From Rhizobium sp. BT03 (GTDB lineage: Bacteria > Pseudomonadota > Alphaproteobacteria > Rhizobiales > Rhizobiaceae): a DNA stretch of 64,000 nt. The DNA is taken from assembly GCF_030053155.1 (NCBI RefSeq), contig NZ_CP125640.1, positions 1 to 64,000 on the forward strand, in the 5' to 3' direction. The notes beneath the pieces were generated by a model. It made no database searches and was not told the DNA's origin. It saw only the letters and a program-made list of their open reading frames with translations. Shown here in pieces: positions 57,606 to 64,000 of this stretch. Numbering within the stretch: position 1 is the first letter of the stretch; each line of letters begins with the position of its first letter. Position numbers and translations under genes: made by a program.

Positions 57606-58391
57606 CTAGACGCCGAGCCAGACGCGCAGCGGATTTGCCGGGTCGGCGAGCAGCTTGACCGCAAGGGCGACGCAGACGATGACGAGGAGCGGCTTGATCA
57701 GCTTCGAGCCGATCCGCATGGCAAGCCGCGAACCGAGCTGCGCGCCGAGGAACTGGCAGACCCCCATCAACAGGCCGATCTTCCAGAGGATCGCGCCGAA
57801 ACTTGCGAAGACGATCAGCGCGCCGAAATTCGAGCCGAGATTGAGAAGCTTGGTGTGGGCGGTTGCCTTCAGCACGCCGAAGCCGGCGAGCGTGACGAAG
57901 GCGAGCATGAAGAAGGAACCGGTGCCGGGGCCGAAGACCCCGTCATAGAAGCCGATGGCCGGCACCAGCGTCAGGCCGAAGGCGAAGGGCGTGATGCGGC
58001 GATGGGTGTCGACGTCGTTGAGGTTCGGCTTGACGGCAAAGAAGATCGCGATCGACAGCAGCAGCACCGGCATGATCGCCTGCAGCACCTGTCCGGGCAC
58101 GATCGTGGCAAGGGCAGCGCCGAGCGCTCCGCCCATGACCGCCATCAGCGCCATCGGCAGCTGTTCGTGAAGCTGCACATGGCCCTTGCGGGCATAGGCG
58201 AGCGTTGCCGAAGCTGCGCCGAAGATCGACTGCACCTTGTTGGTGCCGAGCGTCTGCAGCGGCGGAATGCCTGCGATCAGCATGGCGGGAACGGTGATGA
58301 GGCCGCCGCCGCCGGCAATCGAATCGACGAAACCGGCAAAGAAGGCCGCCGCGCAAAGCAGCAGAAGCAGATGAAGAGCAATGTCAGGCAA
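57606..58391 (-). CDS. TSUP (TauE/SafE) family membrane transporter
   Basis: The 261-residue protein has about eight helices and the TSUP motifs FAGFVDSIAGGGGLITVPAML at residues 18-38 and, in the second half, AIGFYDGVFGPGTGSFFMLAF. TSUP proteins carry sulfite, sulfonates or other organic anions. It is on the opposite strand inside the cob cluster, between cobO and cobE. A cobalamin-related role (precursor or metal movement) is possible but only by position. Confidence 0.88.
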   Translation of the reverse strand: MPDIALHLLLLLCAAAFFAGFVDSIAGGGGLITVPAMLIAGIPPLQTLGTNKVQSIFGAASATLAYARKGHVQLHEQLPMALMAVMGGALGAALATIVPGQVLQAIMPVLLLSIAIFFAVKPNLNDVDTHRRITPFAFGLTLVPAIGFYDGVFGPGTGSFFMLAFVTLAGFGVLKATAHTKLLNLGSNFGALIVFASFGAILWKIGLLMGVCQFLGAQLGSRLAMRIGSKLIKPLLVIVCVALAVKLLADPANPLRVWLGV

Positions 58392-58539
58392 GACGGTATT
58401 CCGAAGGGGCTTTCGGGTGGCTTTGTTGCATTTCCCATCCCAAGCTGCAATGGCTGCCAGAGCATGATGCCGAAAAGCAGGAGCGGTTTTCCGACGGCAT
58501 CATCTTCTGAGACACAGCAGAGCGTATTCGACGGCTTCC

Positions 58540-58959
58540 ATGAGCGACATTCCCTTCGACACGGCACGGCGCCACGTGCTCGGGCTCGGCTGCGAGCGCG
58601 GGACGGCGCCGGCCGAAATGCTGGCACTGGCCATCGCGGCGCTGGAGGCGGCGGGTATCGGCGGAGCTGAGCTTGCTGCCATCGCCTCCATCGACAGCCG
58701 CAGGCATGAGCCGGCAATCCTTGCTGTTGCCGAGCATTTTGCCGTGCCGGCGCTGTTCTTCGATGCGCCGCGGCTGGAAGAGGAAACGCAGCGGCTCAAA
58801 AATCCGTCCGAGATCGTCTTTGCCCGCGTCGGCTGCCACGGGGTGGCGGAATCGGCGGCACTGGCGGCCATTGGCCGGGATGCGGAACTCTTGCTCGGCA
58901 AGATCAAATCCGCGCATGCGACGGCGGCGGTCGCCCGCATCGGGTTGCAGAAAGCCTGA
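58540..58959 (+). CDS. cobE: CobE / CbiG C-terminal-type protein
   Basis: The 139-residue protein has the CobE pattern, GLGCERGTAPAEMLALAIAA, ASIDSRRHEPAILAVAEHFA and a C-terminal GVAESAALAAIG. CobE corresponds to the C-terminal domain of CbiG and is required for the aerobic pathway, though its exact step is not well defined; handling of an early precorrin is suspected. Placed between the TSUP gene and the nucleoside hydrolase, on the cob strand. Confidence 0.9.
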   Translation: MSDIPFDTARRHVLGLGCERGTAPAEMLALAIAALEAAGIGGAELAAIASIDSRRHEPAILAVAEHFAVPALFFDAPRLEEETQRLKNPSEIVFARVGCHGVAESAALAAIGRDAELLLGKIKSAHATAAVARIGLQKA

Positions 58960-59028
58960 CGGGCGTTATGGTGGCGGCAATTCGCAGCGCCGTCCGGCAG
59001 TTCGCGGTTTACATATAAAGGATATTCC

Positions 59029-59979
59029 ATGCACAAGGTCATTTATGACACGGACCCGGGCGTCGACGACGCCATGGCGCTTCTTTTCCTGCACCGCCAT
59101 CCCGAAATCGATCTGATCGGCATCACCACGGTTTTCGGCAATGCCTCGGTCGAGACGACGACGCGCAACGCGCTTTTCCTCAAGCGCGAATGGAATATTC
59201 CGGCACCCGTCGCCAAGGGCGCCGGCGTCACCATCGATCCCTCGCGCGCCGAGCGGGAATGGCCGGCCATGGTGCATGGCGAGAACGGTCTCGGCGATAT
59301 CGAGGTGCCCGGGACGATCGACCTGCCGCTGGATCCACGCCCGGCGCATCGCTTCATCATCGATACGGTCCGCGCCCATCCGGGCGAGGTGCGCCTCGTG
59401 GCCGTCGGGCGGATGACCAATCTGGCGCGGGCGCTGAAGGAAGATCCGGAGATTGCGAGCCTGGTCAAGGACGTCGTCATCATGGGCGGCAACTTCTATG
59501 TGCCGGGCAATGTCTCGCCGGTCGCGGAAGCCAATATCCACGGCGATCCCGAAGCGGCCGACATCGTCATGACCGCGCCCTGGAAGGTCGTCGTCATCGG
59601 CCTCGACGTCACCTCGATTACCACGATGAGCCGCAGCTATCTCGGCGAGATGGCAGCCAGGGGCGACGGCGCGGTGAAGCTGCTCGACGCGCTGTCGCAG
59701 TCCTACATCGATTTCTACAAGCATGCGGTCGAGGACGGCATGATGGTGCATGACAGCTGCGCCTCGGTCTATGTCGTGGCGCCGGAGCTGTTCTCGTCGA
59801 TATCGGGTGCAGTGCGCGTCGTCTGCGGCGGCATTGCCGACGGCCAGACCATCGTCAAGCCGGACGGCCACCGCTTCCCGCCGGGCGACTGGGATGGCCT
59901 GCCCAGCCAGGTCGTCTGCACCGGCATCGAATCGGAGAAGGTCATCGACCTCATCCGCGATACGCTGCTTACGGCTTGA
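59029..59979 (+). CDS. Inosine-uridine-type nucleoside hydrolase
   Basis: The 316-residue protein begins with the family signature YDTDPGVDDAMALLF (Asp cluster that binds calcium) and has the later motif HDSCASVYVVAPELF with the catalytic His. It hydrolyses ribonucleosides to base plus ribose. An AAAGGA ribosome site lies before the ATG. In the cob cluster it could act on alpha-ribazole or related nucleosides, but this is speculation; it may simply be a neighbour. A GC hairpin (59988-60012) follows. Confidence 0.9.
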   Translation: MHKVIYDTDPGVDDAMALLFLHRHPEIDLIGITTVFGNASVETTTRNALFLKREWNIPAPVAKGAGVTIDPSRAEREWPAMVHGENGLGDIEVPGTIDLPLDPRPAHRFIIDTVRAHPGEVRLVAVGRMTNLARALKEDPEIASLVKDVVIMGGNFYVPGNVSPVAEANIHGDPEAADIVMTAPWKVVVIGLDVTSITTMSRSYLGEMAARGDGAVKLLDALSQSYIDFYKHAVEDGMMVHDSCASVYVVAPELFSSISGAVRVVCGGIADGQTIVKPDGHRFPPGDWDGLPSQVVCTGIESEKVIDLIRDTLLTA

Positions 59980-59987
59980 CGCTCGGG

Positions 59988-60012
59988 AGGCCGGCTGCAT
60001 CGCGGCCGGCCT
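59988..60012. terminator. Hairpin after the nucleoside hydrolase gene
   Basis: AGGCCGGC / GCCGGCCT form an 8-bp stem with a 9-nt loop. There is no T run, so termination is uncertain. The AT-rich tract at 60020-60050 after it could include a promoter for cobA. Confidence 0.4.
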
Positions 60013-60168
60013 TCGCGACCATATGATAATATATTCATATTGTTATTCGGGTTTTTCGAGAATTCGAATCCGCTTCCTCGCAAAGTGAGTCACGGTCATC
60101 TCAGCAACTTCAAGTGAGGCGGGGCGCGCGGCGTTGACCTTGGCCTTTCCGGGGCCTAGATCAACAAA

Positions 60169-61008
60169 ATGCTGAATAGCCAACTCTCCCATCTTCCGGC
60201 GCTGGAGCCGGGCAGCGTCTGGCTCGTTGGCGCCGGTCCCGGCGATCCAGGCCTCCTGACCCTGCTTGCCGCCAAGGGGCTTTCCCAAGCCGACGTCATC
60301 GTACACGACGCGCTGGTCAACGAGGAATGCCTGGCGCTGGCGCGGCCGGAAGCGGTGGTGGAATATGCGGGTAAACGCGGCGGCAAGCCTTCGGCAAAAC
60401 AGCGCGACATTTCGCTGCGGCTGGTGGAGCTGGCGCGCGCCGGCAAGCGGGTGCTGCGGCTGAAAGGCGGCGATCCTTTCGTCTTCGGCCGCGGCGGTGA
60501 GGAAGCGCTGACGCTGGTCGAGCACAATATCCCCTTCCGCATCGTGCCCGGCATCACCGCCGGCATTGGCGGGCTCGCTTATGCCGGCATTCCGGTGACG
60601 CATCGCGACATCAACCACGCCGTCACCTTCCTCACCGGCCACGATTCCTCCGGCATCGTGCCCGATAGAATCGACTGGGATGCGATCGGCCGGGGCTCGC
60701 CCGTAATCGTCATGTATATGGCGATGAAACATATCGCCGAGATCAGCGCCAATCTCATCGCCGCCGGCCGGCCGCCGACCGAACCGGTCGCCTTTGTCTG
60801 CAATGCCGCCACCGGCCGGCAGCAGGTGCTGGAAACGACGCTGGGGGAGGCGCCCGAAGCCATCGCCGCCACCGGGCTCGAACCGCCGGCCGTGGTCGTC
60901 GTCGGCGAAGTGGTGCGGCTCCGGGCCTCGCTCGACTGGCTCGGCGCGCTCGCCGGCCGGCGTCTGCAGCCCGATCCGTTCCGCCGCTCCGGCAAGGTGG
61001 TGATATGA
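60169..61008 (+). CDS. cobA: Uroporphyrinogen-III C-methyltransferase
   Basis: The 279-residue protein has the SUMT pattern: VWLVGAGPGDPGLLTLLAAKGL near residue 15, VVEYAGKRGGKPSAKQRDIS, VLRLKGGDPFVFGRGGEE and FRIVPGITAGIGGLAYAGIP. It methylates uroporphyrinogen III at C2 and C7 with SAM, giving precorrin-2, the entry to cobalamin. No siroheme-synthase domain is fused, as expected of CobA. Its stop overlaps cobB. Confidence 0.95.
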   Translation: MLNSQLSHLPALEPGSVWLVGAGPGDPGLLTLLAAKGLSQADVIVHDALVNEECLALARPEAVVEYAGKRGGKPSAKQRDISLRLVELARAGKRVLRLKGGDPFVFGRGGEEALTLVEHNIPFRIVPGITAGIGGLAYAGIPVTHRDINHAVTFLTGHDSSGIVPDRIDWDAIGRGSPVIVMYMAMKHIAEISANLIAAGRPPTEPVAFVCNAATGRQQVLETTLGEAPEAIAATGLEPPAVVVVGEVVRLRASLDWLGALAGRRLQPDPFRRSGKVVI

Positions 61009-62312
61009 GCGGCCTCCTGATCGCAGCCCCTTCCTCCGGCGCCGGCAAGACGACGGTGACGCTCGGGCTGCTGAGGGCGTTGCGCCGACGCGGCATCGCG
61101 GTCGCGCCCGGCAAGGCCGGCCCTGATTACATCGATCCCGCCTTCCATGCGGCAGCGAGCGGCACGCCTTGCCTGAATTTCGATCCCTGGGCGATGCGCC
61201 CGGAACTGATCTCGGCCAATTCAGCCCTTCACCGCTCCGGCGACCGCATCCTGGTCATCGAGGCGATGATGGGTCTGTTCGACGGAGCGGCCGACGGAAA
61301 GGGAACTGCGGCCGATCTTGCCGCCCAGCTCGGCCTTTCCGTCGTGCTCGTCGTCGACGCCTCGCGCATGTCGCAATCGGTAGCGCCGCTGGTATCGGGC
61401 TTTGCCGGCTTCCGCGCCGATGTCCGCGTCGCCGGTGTCATCCTCAACAAGGTCGGCAGCGAGCGGCACGAGGCGATGCTGCGCCAGGCGCTCGAAGCGA
61501 TCCGCATGCCTGTTGTCGCCGTGATCGGCAGCGACAAGGCGCTTTCCCTGCCGGAACGCCATCTCGGTCTCGTCCAGGCCGGCGAGCACGCGACGCTTGA
61601 GAATTTCATCGATCATGCGGCGGACGCCGTTGCCGAGGAATGCAATTTCGAATTCCTGCTGCGCATTGCAAGGCAGGGGCTCAACCGGCCGTCGGCCGCC
61701 AATATCGATCGGCTGATGCCGATCGGCGCCCGGATCGCCGTGGCGCGCGATATCGCCTTCGCCTTTTCCTACGAACATATGCTGCTGGGGTGGCGCCGCC
61801 GCGGCGCGGATATTTCCTTCTTCTCGCCGCTCGCCGACGAGGCGCCGGCCGGCGACGCCGATGCGATCTATCTGCCGGGCGGTTATCCCGAGCTGCATGC
61901 GGGGCGGCTCTCGCAAGCGCAGAATTTCCGCGCCGGCATGCTCGACGCGGCGGCACGCGGCATCCGGATCTATGGCGAGTGCGGCGGCTACATGGTGCTG
62001 GGCGATGGGTTGATCGATGCGGCGGGCAAGCGCCACGAAATGCTTGGGCTGCTGCCTGTCGTCACCAGCTATGCCGAGCGCCGGCGCCATCTCGGCTATC
62101 GCCGTGTGACGCCGCTCGACGGCGCTTTCTTCGCGCGGACGATGACGGCGCATGAATTCCACTATTCCACCGTTGTCTCCGAGGGCGAGGGAAAGCGGCT
62201 GTTTGCAGCGCAGGATGCGCTGGGAACCGATCTCGGTGCCGTCGGGCTGCGGCGCGGCCAGGTGGCTGGATCCTACATGCACCTGATCGATCTTGCGAGA
62301 GCGGCCGCATGA
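61005..62312 (+). CDS. cobB: Hydrogenobyrinic acid a,c-diamide synthase
   Basis: The 435-residue protein has an N-terminal ATP-binding domain (LIAAPSSGAGKTTVTLGLLR, then KAGPDYIDPAFH) and a C-terminal glutaminase-like domain with IYGECGGYMVLG (nucleophile Cys). It amidates the a and c carboxylates using glutamine and ATP, before cobalt chelation in the aerobic route. Overlaps of 4 bp with cobA and cobC show translational coupling. Confidence 0.95.
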   Translation: MSGLLIAAPSSGAGKTTVTLGLLRALRRRGIAVAPGKAGPDYIDPAFHAAASGTPCLNFDPWAMRPELISANSALHRSGDRILVIEAMMGLFDGAADGKGTAADLAAQLGLSVVLVVDASRMSQSVAPLVSGFAGFRADVRVAGVILNKVGSERHEAMLRQALEAIRMPVVAVIGSDKALSLPERHLGLVQAGEHATLENFIDHAADAVAEECNFEFLLRIARQGLNRPSAANIDRLMPIGARIAVARDIAFAFSYEHMLLGWRRRGADISFFSPLADEAPAGDADAIYLPGGYPELHAGRLSQAQNFRAGMLDAAARGIRIYGECGGYMVLGDGLIDAAGKRHEMLGLLPVVTSYAERRRHLGYRRVTPLDGAFFARTMTAHEFHYSTVVSEGEGKRLFAAQDALGTDLGAVGLRRGQVAGSYMHLIDLARAAA

Positions 62313-63373
62313 ACGCGCCCATCGCCCATGGCGGCGGCATCACCGCCGCTGCCGCCGCCTTCGGCGGCAGGCCGGAAGACTGGCTCGACCTATCCACTGG
62401 CATCAATCCTTGCCCCGTCGCCCTGCCTGACATTCCGCCAAGGACATGGCACCGGCTGCCGGACAGTCATCTCGTCGACGAGGCAAGACGTGCGGCCCGC
62501 GCTCATTACCGCAGCGGCGAGATCCTGCCGCTGCCGGTGCCGGGAACACAATCGGTGATCCAGCTTCTGCCGCGCCTGCTTTGGCAGGAAAGGCAGGGCG
62601 CCGTGACGGACGACAAAGTCGCAGTCACGGACAATAGGATTGCCGTGACGGACAACAGGGTTGCCGTGATATCGCCGACCTATGGCGAATATGCGCGCGC
62701 TTTTACGTCGGCCGGTTTTGCCGTCGATGCGGTCGGCGATGTCGCCGAAATCGGGGCGGAGCATCGGCTGGCTGTCGTCGTCAATCCCAACAATCCGGAC
62801 GGCAGGGTCTGGCCAGCGGAAATGCTGATTGCCCTGCACGACAGGATGACGGCTGCAGGCGGGATTCTCGTCGTCGACGAAGCCTTCGGGGATACCGAGC
62901 CGGCGCTGAGCCTCGCTGCCCGCGCGCAAGAGCTTCCCAACCTGATCATCTTCCGTTCCTTCGGAAAGTTTTTCGGGCTTGCCGGCTTGCGGCTCGGTTT
63001 TGCGATTGCGCGCGAGGATTTTCTCGCCCGTTTCGAGAACTGGCTCGGCCCCTGGGCGGTCTCAGGCCCGGCGCTTTCGCTGGCCGCCTCACTGCTGCGG
63101 TCCGACGTCTCCGCGATCCGCCACTGTCTCGATGAACGCAGTGCCGCCCTGCAGGCGACGCTGACCGCGGCCGGATTGCGGATCAGGGGAGGGACCGCGT
63201 TGTTCACCCTTGTCGCCGATAGCAGGGTGAGCGACATTTACACGCATCTTTGCCGGCATCATATTCTCGTCCGCAAGTTCGATTATGCGCCGGATTGGCT
63301 GCGTTTCGGCCTGACGCCGGATCCGGCGGCAGACAGGCGGCTTGGCGAAGCCCTTCAGGGATTTGAACGATGA
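62309..63373 (+). CDS. cobC: L-threonine-O-3-phosphate decarboxylase-type aminotransferase fold enzyme
   Basis: The 354-residue PLP enzyme resembles CobC/CobD of cobalamin synthesis: HGGGITAAAAAFGGRPEDWLDLSTGINP at the N-terminus, VVNPNNPDGRVW, and FRSFGKFFGLAGLRLGFAI containing the PLP-lysine (SFGK). It supplies the aminopropanol arm. Rhizobial nomenclature follows Pseudomonas denitrificans, in which this gene is cobC. Around residues 98-118 it carries three 7-residue repeats (AVTDDKV, AVTDNRI, AVTDNRV) that look like a recent expansion. Confidence 0.92.
   Translation: MNAPIAHGGGITAAAAAFGGRPEDWLDLSTGINPCPVALPDIPPRTWHRLPDSHLVDEARRAARAHYRSGEILPLPVPGTQSVIQLLPRLLWQERQGAVTDDKVAVTDNRIAVTDNRVAVISPTYGEYARAFTSAGFAVDAVGDVAEIGAEHRLAVVVNPNNPDGRVWPAEMLIALHDRMTAAGGILVVDEAFGDTEPALSLAARAQELPNLIIFRSFGKFFGLAGLRLGFAIAREDFLARFENWLGPWAVSGPALSLAASLLRSDVSAIRHCLDERSAALQATLTAAGLRIRGGTALFTLVADSRVSDIYTHLCRHHILVRKFDYAPDWLRFGLTPDPAADRRLGEALQGFER
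62600..62662 (+). repeat. Three 21-bp tandem repeats inside cobC
   Basis: Units at 62600-62620, 62621-62641 and 62642-62662 differ by a few bases each and encode AVTDxxV/I. Because each unit is a multiple of three the frame is kept. Confidence 0.85.
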
Positions 63374-64000
63374 CGATCGACGAAAACCTCCTCGTGCTGC
63401 TTCTGGCGCTGCTGCTCGACCGGATCGCCGGCGATCCGCAATGGCTGTGGTCGCGCATGCCGCATCCTGTCGTCATCTTCGGCGCGGCGATCTCTTACGC
63501 CGATCAGCAGCTCAATCCCTCAAGTCTCACGGGCTCTCAGCGCCGGATGAATGGCGTCGCGGCGATCGTGGCGCTGCTTCTGCTGTCGATCGCCGCAGGC
63601 CTCGTGTTCGACCGGTTCTTCGCGCTCTTCGGCCTTGCCGGCCTCGTGCTGGAGGCCGGTCTGGTGGCGATCTTCCTGGCGCAGAAGAGCCTTGCCGATC
63701 ATGTCACTGATGTCGCCGCGGCCTTGCGCCGCGAGGGGCTGGCCGGCGGCCGGAACGCCGTCTCCCGCATCGTCGGGCGCGATCCAGAGACGCTCGACGA
63801 GCCGGCCGTCTGCCGCGCGGCGATCGAAAGCCTTGCGGAAAATTTCTCCGACGGCGTCGTGGCGCCGGCCCTCTGCTATGCCGTCTTCGGCCTGCCGGGC
63901 CTGCTCGCCTACAAGATGCTGAACACGGCGGATTCGATGATCGGCCACAGGTCGGAAAAATACATCGATTTCGGCTGGGCCGCGGCCCGGCTCGACGATA
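63370..64000 (+). CDS. cobD: Adenosylcobinamide-phosphate synthase, partial at window edge
   Basis: The frame starts at ATG 63370, overlapping the cobC stop, and is open to the end of the window (210 residues seen of about 320). CobD/CbiB features include LLLDRIAGDPQWLWSRMPHP at the start, AESLAENFSDGVVAPALCYA (as AIESLAENF) near residue 157 and NTADSMIGHRSEKY near residue 182. It is a membrane protein that joins aminopropanol, or its phosphate, to adenosylcobyric acid. Confidence 0.92.
   Translation, partial: MTIDENLLVLLLALLLDRIAGDPQWLWSRMPHPVVIFGAAISYADQQLNPSSLTGSQRRMNGVAAIVALLLLSIAAGLVFDRFFALFGLAGLVLEAGLVAIFLAQKSLADHVTDVAAALRREGLAGGRNAVSRIVGRDPETLDEPAVCRAAIESLAENFSDGVVAPALCYAVFGLPGLLAYKMLNTADSMIGHRSEKYIDFGWAAARLDD

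Noticed and set aside
1..64000. tRNA or rRNA genes
   Set aside because: No cloverleaf with a CCA-adjacent acceptor stem and GTTCGA-type T-loop, and no rRNA core sequence, was recognised on either strand by eye.

Overview
The window is chromosomal DNA of an alphaproteobacterium, most likely Rhizobium or a close relative. The pointers are high GC with strong codon bias, an aerobic CobN-type cobalamin pathway in the rhizobial order, ArgP/ArgO, OhrR/Ohr, DUF1127 proteins, sigma-EcfG-type promoters, HWE/HisKA_2-type signalling and several families of dispersed palindromic repeats seen in rhizobial genomes. No rRNA, tRNA, CRISPR array, transposase or integrase was found. The genus call is inference from gene content only.

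Layout. 1-7.3 kb: a DUF1501 protein, a thioesterase/membrane-protein pair, a chemoreceptor, an extensin-like lipoprotein and a secreted HExxH protein. 7.3-12 kb: a methyltransferase, then an organic-peroxide block (ohr, DUF3095, NUDIX, ohrR) whose two promoters share one 14-bp operator sequence, then a siderophore-interacting reductase. 12.2-16.4 kb: a frameshifted O-methyltransferase, an acetylxylan-esterase/esterase pair whose second gene has lost its 3' end, and a dihydroxyacetone-type kinase. 16.8-23.4 kb: a DHA2 exporter, a receiver/histidine kinase, DUF924 and a large MscS channel. 23.4-26.3 kb: a divergent arsenic locus (arsC, acr3, an arsR-arsN2 fusion; DUF6428). 26.3-32.3 kb: a DinB/TetR operon, an alpha/alpha-toroid protein, two tandem REC-REC proteins (one also a diguanylate cyclase) and a GlxA-type AraC regulator.

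32.5-35.6 kb is an accessory islet. One 930-residue SF2 helicase with two membrane segments lies between imperfect direct repeats derived from a DUF1127 3' end and its terminator. It is the best candidate here for an undescribed, perhaps defensive, system. 35.6-43.4 kb holds stress genes (DUF1127, DUF2171-DUF2945-DUF3008 behind a sigma-EcfG-type promoter, entericidin), MgtC, a GreA-like protein, argP/argO, a LysR regulator and a betaine-type binding protein.

43.4-50.3 kb carries cobQ behind a run of RNA hairpins, a low-GC secreted protein, an SDR, a class III cyclase without a normal start codon and a ClC channel. 50.5 kb to the end is the cobalamin region: a B12 riboswitch with an unusually long middle, then cobP-cobW-cobN-cobO, a TSUP transporter on the other strand, cobE, a nucleoside hydrolase, and cobA-cobB-cobC-cobD, with cobD running off the window. 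Together with cobQ these make precorrin-2 (CobA), chelate cobalt (CobN, helped by CobW), amidate (CobB, CobQ), adenosylate (CobO) and attach and activate the aminopropanol arm (CobC, CobD, CobP). The ring-contraction genes (cobF-cobM), cobS/cobT and cobV are not in view.

A recurring theme is invasion by short palindromic repeats. They lie between genes, in the leader between the B12 riboswitch and cobP, and twice inside cobN, where they are translated in frame and account for most of its extra length.
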